A stretch of DNA of 64,000 nt, from NCBI RefSeq assembly GCF_016593255.1, contig NZ_AP023212.1, positions 1,830,501 to 1,894,500 on the forward strand, read 5' to 3'. Origin of the DNA: Hydrogenimonas urashimensis. GTDB taxonomy: Bacteria > Campylobacterota > Campylobacteria > Campylobacterales > Hydrogenimonadaceae. Each line of letters opens with the position of its first letter. Within the stretch, counting starts at the first letter, position 1. Under the pieces are notes generated by a model that saw nothing but the letters and a program-made list of their open reading frames with translations, ran no database searches and was not told the DNA's origin. A program made the translations under genes and the position numbers. Positions 1 through 7,809 of the stretch are shown here, piece after piece.

Positions 1-168
1 ATCATCATCGGCAAACAGCGAAACGGCCCGACCGGTATCGTCGAACTGAAGTTCCAGAAGCGGTTTACCCGGTTCGTCGATGCGGGATATGTCCCGGTCG
101 AAGTCGTCTACGAGCAGAGCAACATCGATACGGGCGCCGAAACGAAAATTGAGCTTCCGCCTATCTAA
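1..168 (+). CDS. dnaB: Replicative DNA helicase DnaB, C-terminal 55 residues (partial)
   Basis: The frame is open from base 1 and ends in TAA at 166-168. It encodes the characteristic DnaB tail: a KQRNGPTG segment followed by a VELKF-type strand, which in this hexameric RecA-fold helicase belongs to the C-terminal ATPase domain that unwinds DNA ahead of the replisome. The rest of the gene lies upstream of the window. It is followed directly by a comEC-like gene, an order I recall from Helicobacter (dnaB next to comE3). The product is clear despite the truncation by the window edge. Confidence 0.9.
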   Translation: MIIGKQRNGPTGIVELKFQKRFTRFVDAGYVPVEVVYEQSNIDTGAETKIELPPI

Positions 169-1426
169 ACCGACCCTCCTTGAGGGGCGCCGTGAATGGC
201 ATGCCTTTTTCGGGCTCGCACTGGCGCTTCTGCTCCTCTCCACAGGGTGGCACTTTCATCGCTACACGCAGTTTGTTTCCCAAAAGAAGATGTGGACAGA
301 GGCCGATGTGCTGGTGCAGTACACCAAAAGAGCGAAAGGGCGAAGCTATGAAGTTTTAAAACTTGAGACGAAAGAGGGCCTGCGGCTCTATACCACTTCG
401 AGAGAAGATCTTAAAAACCTGCAGGGGCGCAGCGTCTCTGTTCTTCTTTTTCCCGCAAAAGTGACTTTTTTCGACTATCTTTCGATTCCTTACATCCCCT
501 CCGTCATCGTTCGCGTCAACGCCGGGAAGTCTGCTCGTATGAAACTCTACGAGCGCATCGGGAGCCAGCATGAATCGAAATGGATGAAAGAGCTCTACGG
601 GGCGCTTTTTCTGGCCGTTCCCATCTCCAAAACGCTTCGTGAAAGAGTGACGATGCTGGGGGTCAACCATCTTCTGGCCCTCAGCGGTTTTCATATGGGA
701 CTTTTGTGGTTCATTCTCTACGGGCTGCTTTCGGCACTTTACAGGCCGCTGCAGCAACGTCTCTTCCCGTGGCGCCACAGACTGCTCGATGTCGGCGCCG
801 TGACGGTCATACTGTTGGGATGCTATCTGCTTCTGACCGATATGCCGCCCTCTCTTCTACGCGCCTATGCCATGGTGGTGGTGGGGTGGCTGGCGCTGCT
901 TTTTGGTATCGAACTTCTCTCTTTCACCTTTCTGGCAGTCTGTGTTGTGATGCTTGCCGCGCTTTTTCCGTCACTTCTTCTCTCGGTCGGATTCTGGCTC
1001 TCCGTTTTTGGTGTTTTTTTCATCTACCTTTTTCTGAAATGGACGGAGGAGTGGCCGAAATGGCTCGTTTTTTCGGTTTTGAATATCTGGGTCTATCTGG
1101 CGATGCTTCCGATTGTCCATCTCTTTTTCGGCACTTTTGCGCTCTCCCAGCTTTTGTCGCCTCTTTGGACGATACTCTTTACACTCTTCTATCCTCTCGC
1201 GATGGGACTTCATCTGCTGGGCCTGGGCGGCATGGCGGATGGAATGCTTCTTTCGCTTCTGCACTGGGCGCAGGGGGCATCCGCGGTGTCGGTGCAGACC
1301 CCTCTGTGGTTCGCACTTCTTTTCGTTCTACTCTCTTTCGCCGCCCTTCGGTGGCGGTTCGCACTCTATCTTCAGATGGGTTCCGCGGGGCTCTTTTTTG
1401 TATATCTCGTTGAGCAGGTAGCATAG
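149..1426 (+). CDS. comEC: ComEC/Rec2-family DNA-uptake channel protein, short form
   Basis: This is a polytopic inner-membrane protein with an N-terminal membrane segment, a soluble stretch and then a dense run of hydrophobic helices. The family signature around VNHLLALSGFHMG marks the competence domain that carries incoming single-stranded DNA across the inner membrane. At about 425 residues it lacks the C-terminal metallo-beta-lactamase-like domain of long ComEC proteins, as is common in Campylobacterota. The start is uncertain: ATG codons at 80 and 89 lie deep inside dnaB, while TTG at 149 overlaps dnaB by only 20 bases and still precedes the first membrane helix, so I chose it. The last 99 bases overlap the convergent yihY gene. 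Confidence 0.85.
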   Translation: MSFRLSKPTLLEGRREWHAFFGLALALLLLSTGWHFHRYTQFVSQKKMWTEADVLVQYTKRAKGRSYEVLKLETKEGLRLYTTSREDLKNLQGRSVSVLLFPAKVTFFDYLSIPYIPSVIVRVNAGKSARMKLYERIGSQHESKWMKELYGALFLAVPISKTLRERVTMLGVNHLLALSGFHMGLLWFILYGLLSALYRPLQQRLFPWRHRLLDVGAVTVILLGCYLLLTDMPPSLLRAYAMVVVGWLALLFGIELLSFTFLAVCVVMLAALFPSLLLSVGFWLSVFGVFFIYLFLKWTEEWPKWLVFSVLNIWVYLAMLPIVHLFFGTFALSQLLSPLWTILFTLFYPLAMGLHLLGLGGMADGMLLSLLHWAQGASAVSVQTPLWFALLFVLLSFAALRWRFALYLQMGSAGLFFVYLVEQVA

Positions 1427-2224
1427 CTTCTGACCATAGAGGAAGATGATCCATGAGACATAGATCCAGAGCATGAAAAAAAGAAGGACGCTGAACGAAC
1501 CGTAGACGGTCGTATAGGTCTTGGTGTGAAGTGTGTAGTAGATGAAGATGTTTTTGCCGACATACCAGATAAGGGAGGCGAAAAAAGAGGAGACAAGGGC
1601 CGCTTTGAACCGGATGTTGACCGTCGTCGAGATTTTGTAGGTGACAAAAAAGAGCATCCAGATGATAAGGAAAGGAAAAAGCGCCAGAAAATCGATGCCG
1701 CTGGTATATTGGGAACTGTTGAGCAGGTTCTGGACCTTGACCGAAAGGTAGATCGACGCGGCCAGCGCCATGGGGCCCAGTGTGATGAGTGTCCAGTAGG
1801 TGGTCAGAGCGCTCCAGAAGCTTTTTTGCTTCGAATGGAAAATTTTTCCGACGATATATTCATAGTTCTGAAAGAACATGATCGATGCGAAAAGGATGAA
1901 GATAAAACCGATCGTGCCCAGTTTCGATGTATTGGCCAAAAAGGTATCGATGTACTGGGAGACCGTCTCCTGGGAGGCGGGCATGATGTTGGAGAAGATG
2001 AAGCTTTTGATTTTTTCGTACTGGTCGGAAAAGTTGGGGAGCCGGACGATGATCGAAAAACTGACCAGCAGAAGAGGTATGATCGTGAAAATCGTATAGA
2101 AGCTGAGGCTGGCGGCGTAATAGGGAATGTCGGGATCGTAAAAATTTTTGAGGGAACAGTAGATGTTTTTGAGTGAAAAGTGAAAAGTGGGAAGTGAGAA
2201 GTGATTTTTACCATTTTCGGACAT
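1328..2224 (-). CDS. YihY/BrkB family inner-membrane protein
   Basis: About 298 residues with the family's six hydrophobic segments. The hallmark DPDIPYYAASLSFYTIFTI region follows the N-terminus, and there is a WIYVSWIIFLYG motif near the C-terminus. Members were once called RNase BN, but the family function is unsettled; these are integral membrane proteins. The only ATG before the conserved region is at 2224, so the protein appears to begin with a stretch encoded by a GTGAAAA-like low-complexity tract (2171-2203). It lies downstream of glcD on the same strand (62-base gap). Its stop (TAG) sits 99 bases inside the convergent comEC gene. Confidence 0.85.
   Translation of the reverse strand: MSENGKNHFSLPTFHFSLKNIYCSLKNFYDPDIPYYAASLSFYTIFTIIPLLLVSFSIIVRLPNFSDQYEKIKSFIFSNIMPASQETVSQYIDTFLANTSKLGTIGFIFILFASIMFFQNYEYIVGKIFHSKQKSFWSALTTYWTLITLGPMALAASIYLSVKVQNLLNSSQYTSGIDFLALFPFLIIWMLFFVTYKISTTVNIRFKAALVSSFFASLIWYVGKNIFIYYTLHTKTYTTVYGSFSVLLFFMLWIYVSWIIFLYGQKLCYLLNEIYKKEPRGTHLKIECEPPPKGGERE
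2171..2203. repeat. Low-complexity GTGAAAA/GTGGGAA tandem tract inside yihY 5' end
   Basis: On the plus strand the tract reads as imperfect 7-9 base units (GTGAAAA, GTGAAAA, GTGGGAA, GTGAGAA, GTG). It is read in frame by yihY on the minus strand and gives an HFSLPTFHFSL-type N-terminus. The same unit recurs at 28201-28231 and 28329-28362. Confidence 0.75.
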
Positions 2225-2253
2225 GGCTTTACCCACCGTTCCAATCGGAAAAA

Positions 2254-2283
2254 CCGACGACCGACGACCAGCGAGCAACGACC
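2254..2283. repeat. Short GACGACC tandem tract between yihY and glcD
   Basis: Imperfect repeats of CCGACGA / CCAGCGA / GCAACGA units fill most of the 62-base gap between glcD and yihY. They resemble in style, but not in sequence, the GTGAAAA tracts elsewhere in the window. Confidence 0.55.
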
Positions 2284-2286
2284 ATA

Positions 2287-3669
2287 TTAAAGCGCCATCT
2301 TTCCCGGGTTGAGGATGTTGTTGGGGTCGAAGGCCCGTTTGATGTCGCGAAAAAGGTTCATCTCCTCTTCGGTGTAGGCCAGGTGCATGAAGGGGGCCTT
2401 GGAGAGGCCGATGCCGTGTTCGCCGCTGAGTGTGCCGCCCAGGTCGACGGTGATACGGAAGATTTCTTCGATCGCTTCATGGCCGATCTTCAGCTGTTCG
2501 GGGTCGTTGCCGTCGACCATGACGTTGGTATGGACGTTGCCGTCGCCCGTGTGGCCGAAACAGGGGATTTTGACTTTGTATTTCAAAGCGACGTCGTTGA
2601 TGCGCCGAAGCAGTTCGGGCAGCACGGAACGGGGCACGGTGATATCTTCGTTGATCTTTTTGGAGCCGTAGATCGTGATGGACTGGCTGGCGTTGCGCCG
2701 GGCGAACCACAAATCGGCCGACTCCGCGTCGTCTTTTGCCTTTCTGAAGTCGCTGCAGCCGTTTTCGAGGAAGACCTTTTCGATTACGTCCATCTGGTAG
2801 TCGATCTCCTCGCTCAGATTGCCGTCGACGTCGGTGATGAGAATGGCGCCGGCATCCACCGGAAGCCCTTTGTGGTATTTCTCCTCCACAGCGCGGATGG
2901 TGAGGTTGTCCAGAAACTCCATCGCCACCGGGGTCACGCCGCTGGCCATGGTTTTGTAGACCGCCTCCATCGCCTCTTCGACGCTGGGGAAGATGCCCAT
3001 GGCGGTCTTTTTGAGTTTCGGTTTGGCGATCAGCTTGAGGGTAATTTCGGTGATGACCGCCAACGTCCCTTCGCTGGCGATGAGGATGCCCGCGATGTTG
3101 TAGCCCGCCACATCCTTGATGGTCTTTTTCCCGGCGCGGATGATGTCGCCGTTGGGGCGTACGGCGCGGATGGCCATGACGTAATCTTTGGTGATGCCGT
3201 ATTTGGCCGCCCGCATGCCGCCGGCGTTTTCGCTGACGTTGCCGCCGATGGTGCTGTACTCCTGGCTGGCCGGGTCGGGGGGGTAGAAGAGCCCTTTGGC
3301 CTCCACCGCCTTCTGCAGCTCCATGTTGATGACCCCCGGCTGCACCACGGCGACCATGTTGTCCATATCGATTTCCAAAATCTTGTTCATATGCTTTTCC
3401 AGAGCCAGGACGATGCCCCCATTAGCCGGCAGCGCGCCGCCGGTGAAGCCGCTGCCCGCACCGCGGGGGACGATGGCGATGCGATGCTCGTTGCAGTAGC
3501 GCAAAATGGCGCTGACATCCTCTTCGTGGCGGGGAAAGACCACGGCGTCGGGTTCGTACCGTTCTCTGGTCGCGTCATAGCTGTAGGCGATCATATGAGC
3601 TTTGTCGCGATAGAGATTCTCCTCTCCGACAATCTTTTTCAAAGCGTCGATATGGGTCTGCTCAATCAT
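2287..3669 (-). CDS. glcD: FAD-linked 2-hydroxyacid oxidase/dehydrogenase, GlcD family
   Basis: A 460-residue flavoprotein. The N-terminal PCMH-type FAD domain is seen in VPRGAGSGFTGGALP and in the SENAGGMRAAKYG region. The C-terminal vanillyl-alcohol-oxidase-type domain has CFGHTGDGNVHTN and SGEHGIGLSK near the end. Family members oxidise glycolate, D-lactate or similar 2-hydroxyacids and pass electrons to Fe-S partners and quinones. No GlcE or GlcF partner is adjacent; a two-CCG-domain Fe-S protein lies 20 kb away at 23018. The start ATG overlaps the stop of the upstream PGBA-like gene (ATGA), implying coupling. The true substrate cannot be told from sequence. Confidence 0.9.
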   Translation of the reverse strand: MIEQTHIDALKKIVGEENLYRDKAHMIAYSYDATRERYEPDAVVFPRHEEDVSAILRYCNEHRIAIVPRGAGSGFTGGALPANGGIVLALEKHMNKILEIDMDNMVAVVQPGVINMELQKAVEAKGLFYPPDPASQEYSTIGGNVSENAGGMRAAKYGITKDYVMAIRAVRPNGDIIRAGKKTIKDVAGYNIAGILIASEGTLAVITEITLKLIAKPKLKKTAMGIFPSVEEAMEAVYKTMASGVTPVAMEFLDNLTIRAVEEKYHKGLPVDAGAILITDVDGNLSEEIDYQMDVIEKVFLENGCSDFRKAKDDAESADLWFARRNASQSITIYGSKKINEDITVPRSVLPELLRRINDVALKYKVKIPCFGHTGDGNVHTNVMVDGNDPEQLKIGHEAIEEIFRITVDLGGTLSGEHGIGLSKAPFMHLAYTEEEMNLFRDIKRAFDPNNILNPGKMAL

Positions 3670-4388
3670 TTTTCACTCTCCATTTTCCGGTAAAAACGGT
3701 CGAAATCCCCGATTTTGTACTCCGTCCAGTCATAGAAAGGAGAGGGAATCTCCTCGAAACGGTTGAAAAAGGGCTGCTTGAAATGGTTCGCATCCACCGA
3801 TGTCACGTGAGCATCGCCCACTTTGACCCAGCTGACGCAGTCGATAAAGTCGGTACCGTCTTTGAACATGAACATGACGATACCCAGATGCATCTTTTCG
3901 CAGATTCTTTTGAAATGTTTTTTGGAGGGGAGCGGTGATTTGTCCTTGGCAAGTTCGGCGGCGAAGAGGTCGGGGTGGATGAGGTGCAGTTTTGGGAAAC
4001 TCTCTTTCGCCTTTTCTAGGGATTTCTGGTTGGGAACGATCGGCAGGGCACGGTCGTAGAGGTAACCCAGAATGACCATGTCGCCGTTTTGCGGTTTTGT
4101 CTTGATCGTGGGAAGGTTGGGCTGTCGCAGCCCTCGATAGGGCAGCAGTTTCAGGGTTGCCGAATTTTTGTCGCCGGCGGTGACAATGACCGATGCCAGA
4201 ATCGCCTTGTGGGTCTGGTCGTAAGCGTGAATGACGATACCGCTTACGCCGACGGGGATGTTGCCGACCGGCACCGTTGCGCTGTCGTCTTTGACATTTT
4301 CCAGAGCCGCTGTAACGGTACGGGGCTCTCCTGCGGCCATCAGGGAAAGGGTGCAGGCGAGAAAGAGAAACAAAAGGGTGCGTATCAT
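3666..4388 (-). CDS. PGBA_N-domain exported protein (plasminogen-binding-like)
   Basis: 240 residues with a cleavable signal peptide (about residues 1-20, ending near MAAGEP). A beta-rich N-terminal region follows (TVPVGNIPVGVSGIVIHAYD), then a KLLPYRGLRQPNLPTI segment. These match my memory of the PGBA_N domain named after Helicobacter PgbA/PgbB. In free-living Campylobacterota plasminogen binding is unlikely to be the native role, so the function is open. It lacks the long charged C-terminal tail of PgbA. It is the first gene of a minus-strand unit with glcD, and a TATAAT element lies upstream at 4422-4427. Confidence 0.75.
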   Translation of the reverse strand: MIRTLLFLFLACTLSLMAAGEPRTVTAALENVKDDSATVPVGNIPVGVSGIVIHAYDQTHKAILASVIVTAGDKNSATLKLLPYRGLRQPNLPTIKTKPQNGDMVILGYLYDRALPIVPNQKSLEKAKESFPKLHLIHPDLFAAELAKDKSPLPSKKHFKRICEKMHLGIVMFMFKDGTDFIDCVSWVKVGDAHVTSVDANHFKQPFFNRFEEIPSPFYDWTEYKIGDFDRFYRKMESEK

Positions 4389-4421
4389 CGATGAATGTCC
4401 TCAATTGACGTAGTATCGGTG

Positions 4422-4427
4422 ATTATA
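4422..4427 (-). promoter_or_regulatory. Putative -10 element for the PGBA-like gene/glcD unit
   Basis: On the minus strand this is TATAAT, 34 bases upstream of the ATG at 4388. No convincing -35 box is seen, which is usual for Campylobacterota sigma-70 promoters. Confidence 0.5.
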
Positions 4428-4510
4428 CTCAAAGGATCTTTTAAAGCGACTTTAACGCGCCATGGAGTAAAATACAGGCTATTTTAAAAAAAACGGTTAT
4501 CACAACTAAT

Positions 4511-5707
4511 ATGCGAAACACTCTTGTCATCCTTGTTTTTGCCATCACGCTCCTGCACGCTTCCGTCGTTGAGAAAAAAGCATGGCCCCAGGGGGAGAGC
4601 TTCCTCCATTTTCTCGACCATCACGGCATGCCCCAGTCGATCTACTGGAATCTGGACAAAGAGGACAAGGAGCTTTGCGAAGAGATCCGTGCGGGCGTCT
4701 CCTACTACGTGATGAGCGACGACAACGGATCCGCGATCGAGCAGGTTCTCATTCCGATCAACGAAGAGCTTCAGATCCATCTGGCAAAAGATGGCGAAAG
4801 CTACCGGTTCGAACTGATTCCTGTCGCCTATCAGGAGATTACCGATCTGTTTTCTCTCGCGATCGAGCGTTCGCCCTACCAGGATATCATCTCGGCGACC
4901 AACAACAGGCCGCTGGCCCACGCCTTCGTCGACGCTTTCAAGAACAGCTTCGATTTCACGAGACTCCGCAAAGGTGACAGACTGGCGGTCGTCTACAAAG
5001 AGAAGCTGCGGCTCGGCCGTCCTTTCGGGCTGCCGAAAATCGAAGCGGCGATGATCGAAAAACGGAAAAAACCGTACTACCTTTTTCGTTTCAAAGACCG
5101 CTACTACGATGAGAAGGGACGGGAAGTCGAGGGATTTCTCTTCAGGAAGCCCGTCAACCACGTCCGCATCACTTCCCGTTTCACTTTGCGCCGGTGGCAT
5201 CCGGTGCTGCACCGATACCGGGCCCATCTGGGAGTCGATTTCGGCGGACGAACCGGTACGCCGATTTATGCGGCGGCGGATGGCCGTATCATCTTCGCCG
5301 GACGGCTCGGCGGATACGGCAATGTGATCAAAATCCGCCACCGTGACGGCTTCATGACGCTTTATGCCCATATGCACAGGTTTCGGCGCGGAATGCGGCG
5401 GGGAAAATATGTCAAAAAGGGGCAGGTGATCGGCTATATCGGTTCAACGGGCATGAGCACCGGTCCGCACCTGCATTTCGGTCTTTACAAAAACGGTCGG
5501 CCCATCAATCCGCTCGGCGTGATCAAGGTGACGAAAAAGAGTCTCTACGGCAAAAGACGCAAAGAGTTTCTCAACTACGCGGCGATTATGAAAGAGAAAC
5601 TGCAAAATGCGGTGGCATCAAACGCGTGCCCGGTGCGTTTGGACGATCTATCACGGTCAAAATACTGCATCGACGAGATCGATATCAACGGAAGTGTCGG
5701 CGGATGA
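4511..5707 (+). CDS. M23 family metallopeptidase, Csd3-like cell-shape endopeptidase
   Basis: 398 residues with an N-terminal hydrophobic signal (residues 1-17). An OapA-like/inhibitory N-terminal region precedes an M23 zinc peptidase domain from about residue 225. Zinc ligands are visible: HLGVD (H239, D243) and HLHFG (H320, H322). This arrangement matches Csd3/Mpg endopeptidases, which trim peptidoglycan cross-links and shape the cell in Helicobacter and Campylobacter. A short basic tail follows the catalytic domain. The stop overlaps the start of the Nudix gene (ATGA). A TAAAAT -10-like element precedes the gene near 4470. The family assignment is firm; the Csd3 subgroup is inferred from domain order. 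Confidence 0.88.
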   Translation: MRNTLVILVFAITLLHASVVEKKAWPQGESFLHFLDHHGMPQSIYWNLDKEDKELCEEIRAGVSYYVMSDDNGSAIEQVLIPINEELQIHLAKDGESYRFELIPVAYQEITDLFSLAIERSPYQDIISATNNRPLAHAFVDAFKNSFDFTRLRKGDRLAVVYKEKLRLGRPFGLPKIEAAMIEKRKKPYYLFRFKDRYYDEKGREVEGFLFRKPVNHVRITSRFTLRRWHPVLHRYRAHLGVDFGGRTGTPIYAAADGRIIFAGRLGGYGNVIKIRHRDGFMTLYAHMHRFRRGMRRGKYVKKGQVIGYIGSTGMSTGPHLHFGLYKNGRPINPLGVIKVTKKSLYGKRRKEFLNYAAIMKEKLQNAVASNACPVRLDDLSRSKYCIDEIDINGSVGG

Positions 5708-6261
5708 TCGAAGAGTTCCGCATCGAGCCGCTTGAGACATCACATTTCGTCCGCCCCGCCCTGGTGCGATACCGGCAGAACGGCACAATGAAGAGCTGGG
5801 AGATCATCCGCGCCCACGACAGTGTGGCGATTCTGATCTTCGACAAAGAGAAAGAGGCGTTCGTTCTGGTCAGACAGTTCAGGCCCGCCGTCTATCTTCA
5901 AAACTCGGATGGATATACATTCGAACTGTGTGCCGGCATCGTGGACAAGGAGAGTTCGCTTCTGCAGATCGCCAAAGAGGAGATCTACGAGGAGTGCGGC
6001 TACGATGTCCCTCTGGAGCGGATCGAAAAGATTACGTCGTTTTACACCTCCGTCGGATTCGCCGGGTCAAAACAGACCCTTTACTATGCCGAAGTGGATT
6101 CGACGATGAAAGCTCATGCCGGCGGAGGTATCGAAATGGAGGAGATCGAGGTGATCGAACTTCCGGTCGCAAAGGCGCGGGATTTCATGTTCGACGAATC
6201 GCTGGTCAAAACGCCGGGCCTGCTTTTCGCTTTCATGTGGTTTTTTTCAACTAAAAGTTAA
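5704..6261 (+). CDS. Nudix hydrolase, UDP-sugar diphosphatase (NUDT14)-like
   Basis: 185 residues starting at the ATG that overlaps the stop of the preceding peptidase gene. The Nudix box lies in the CAGIVDKES...EEIYEECGYDV region. Its usual REUXEE arginine is replaced (EEIYEE), as I recall from the UGPPase/NUDT14 subgroup, and the following SVGFAGSKQTLYYAEV and C-terminal MWFFSTKS also fit that subgroup. Such enzymes split UDP-glucose or ADP-sugars into sugar-1-phosphate and nucleoside monophosphate. The last residues (STKS) and the TAA stop are encoded by an ACTAAAA-type low-complexity tract. The substrate is inferred only. Confidence 0.85.
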   Translation: MIEEFRIEPLETSHFVRPALVRYRQNGTMKSWEIIRAHDSVAILIFDKEKEAFVLVRQFRPAVYLQNSDGYTFELCAGIVDKESSLLQIAKEEIYEECGYDVPLERIEKITSFYTSVGFAGSKQTLYYAEVDSTMKAHAGGGIEMEEIEVIELPVAKARDFMFDESLVKTPGLLFAFMWFFSTKS

Positions 6262-6280
6262 AAACTAAAAACTAAAAATT
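6249..6280. repeat. AACTAAAA/AGTTAAAA low-complexity tract at the Nudix gene end
   Basis: Imperfect units of about eight bases (AACTAAAA, GTTAAAA, ACTAAAA, ACTAAAAATT) cover the last codons and stop of the Nudix gene and the gap to the convergent aguB gene. This is the same kind of edge-of-gene tract as at 2171, 28201 and 28329. Confidence 0.65.
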
Positions 6281-6309
6281 GCGGAAAATGGTTTTACTTT
6301 TAACGATTC

Positions 6310-7182
6310 TCAATCAATAAATCGCTTCAACAACCCTTCATAGGCGTCGATGCGCCGGTCTCTTAGAAAAGGCCACCAGCGACGCACCTCTTCGCTTCTT
6401 TTCAGGTCGATGTCGCAGTAGAGAATCTCCTCCTTATCGTTGGACGCGGTGGCCAGCATCTCTCCCTGGGGGCCGCAGGCGAAGCTGTTGCCCCAGAACC
6501 GGATGCCGTCCAGTGCGCCGCTTGGATCGTTTTCGAACCCGACTCTGTTCACGGCGACCAGCGGGAGTCCGTTGGCCACGGCATGTCCCCGCTGTACCAT
6601 GACCCAGGCATCCAGCTGGCGGCGCTTCTCCTCTTCGCAATCGCTGTCGAACCAGCCAATGGCGGTGGGATAGAGAAGCAACTGCGCCCCTTTGAGCGCC
6701 ATGAGCCTAGCCGCTTCGGGGTACCATTGGTCCCAGCAGACCAAAACGCCGAGCCGTCCGACGGAGGTGTCGACGGGTTCGAAACCGAGATCGCCCGGCG
6801 TGAAGTAGAATTTTTCATAAAAACCCGGATCGTCGGGAATGTGCATCTTTCTGTATTTTCCCGCAATGGTTCCGTCTTTTTCGAAAACGACGGCCGTGTT
6901 GTGGTAGAGGCCGGCTGTGCGTTTTTCGAAGAGTGAAGTGACCAGCACGACGCCGTTTTTTTGTGCTACTCTGCTCCAGAATGCCGTATCTTCCCCAAAG
7001 CTTTCGGCCAGATCAAAAAGCGCCGTATCTTCGTGCTGGCAGAAGTAGCGCCCCTGGTGAAGCTCCTGAAGGACAACCAGTTGGGCCCCATGTTTCGCCG
7101 CCTCGGCGATCCGGGCCGCCGTCTCTTCCACCATGGCGGATTTGTCTGCGCGCCAGCACTGCTGGATCAGAGCCGTCTTCAT
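6310..7182 (-). CDS. aguB: N-carbamoylputrescine amidase
   Basis: 290-residue nitrilase-superfamily hydrolase with the Glu-Lys-Cys triad: E40 in LQELHQ, K112 in YRKMHIPDD and C149 in LVCWDQWYPEA. AguB converts N-carbamoylputrescine to putrescine, CO2 and ammonia, the second step of the agmatine route to putrescine. The first enzyme, AguA, is encoded nearby at 7810-8820 on the same strand, with an unrelated exported protein gene on the opposite strand between them. An extended -10 (TGC-TATACT) lies 28-33 bases upstream of the start, and an AAAGGA ribosome-binding site precedes the ATG. Confidence 0.93.
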   Translation of the reverse strand: MKTALIQQCWRADKSAMVEETAARIAEAAKHGAQLVVLQELHQGRYFCQHEDTALFDLAESFGEDTAFWSRVAQKNGVVLVTSLFEKRTAGLYHNTAVVFEKDGTIAGKYRKMHIPDDPGFYEKFYFTPGDLGFEPVDTSVGRLGVLVCWDQWYPEAARLMALKGAQLLLYPTAIGWFDSDCEEEKRRQLDAWVMVQRGHAVANGLPLVAVNRVGFENDPSGALDGIRFWGNSFACGPQGEMLATASNDKEEILYCDIDLKRSEEVRRWWPFLRDRRIDAYEGLLKRFID

Positions 7183-7209
7183 CCGAATCCTTTGTGCGAA
7201 TCTTGGAAA

Positions 7210-7215
7210 AGTATA
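7210..7215 (-). promoter_or_regulatory. Putative extended -10 element for aguB
   Basis: On the minus strand TGC precedes TATACT, giving a predicted start of transcription roughly 20 bases upstream of the aguB ATG. Confidence 0.5.
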
Positions 7216-7385
7216 GCAAAATTCCCCTTTTTTGCGACGGAACCGGTCGGCTGGAGAGGATCTTTTTTCAATTCAGCATAATCTTATACCGAAAGAGTGA
7301 TAATGAATCAGAAACCGGTACATTCTGGCATGATCGGTTTGATATGAATTCATAACGACAGCGTTGTGGACCGAAAGGATTGACA

Positions 7386-7808
7386 ATGAAAAAAATGACC
7401 GCAGTCTGTTTGTTGTCGGCTGCCACATTCTGCTTTGCAGGTCCTGCGGGAATGTTCGGTGTGAGCTATACATGGGGCGGTTCCATCGGAAACGGGGAGG
7501 TGGGGCTGAGTGCCAAAGTGATCTCCGATAACAAGGAAGACAAGGTGATCGCTGCGGCGGGGGTGAGCTACTATCCGTGGGCTCCAGTGAATAAATTCGG
7601 GGCGGATGTGAGTGCCGGTTATCTCTTTGACGGGGTGGCTTTGACGGCGGGATGGGATTTCATCCAGAGCGACTGGCAGGTAGCTGCCGGTTATGTCAAC
7701 ACCGTGGATGATGACAATGATCACGAGAATGCTTCGGCGCCGCCGGCAGAAGAACCCGCAGAAGAGGAACCGTCCTCTAAAACGCCTCCGGGCGAAGGAG
7801 AAACCTGA
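7386..7808 (+). CDS. Exported protein of unknown function with acidic proline-rich tail
   Basis: 140 residues starting at ATG 7386, with AAAGGA seven bases upstream. A clear signal peptide (MKKMTAVCLLSAATFCFA) is followed by about 80 residues of alternating hydrophobic and glycine-rich strands (GVSYTWGGSIGNGEVGLSAK, AAGVSYYPWAP, GYLFDGVALTAGWDF) that look like a small beta-barrel or beta-sandwich. The last 30 residues are an Asp/Glu/Pro-rich tail (DDDNDHEN, APPAEEPAEEEP). I do not recognise the family. It sits between aguB and aguA on the opposite strand, with its stop one base from the aguA stop. Confidence 0.75.
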   Translation: MKKMTAVCLLSAATFCFAGPAGMFGVSYTWGGSIGNGEVGLSAKVISDNKEDKVIAAAGVSYYPWAPVNKFGADVSAGYLFDGVALTAGWDFIQSDWQVAAGYVNTVDDDNDHENASAPPAEEPAEEEPSSKTPPGEGET

Positions 7809-7809
7809 T

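Noticed and set aside
2173-3693. Open frame of about 500 codons on the plus strand
   Set aside because: Antisense to glcD and start of its neighbours; no recognisable domain, ribosome-binding site or signal.
7328-7345. TGGCA...TTTGAT as a sigma-54 promoter before the exported protein
   Set aside because: The invariant -12 GC dinucleotide is missing at the required distance from GG.
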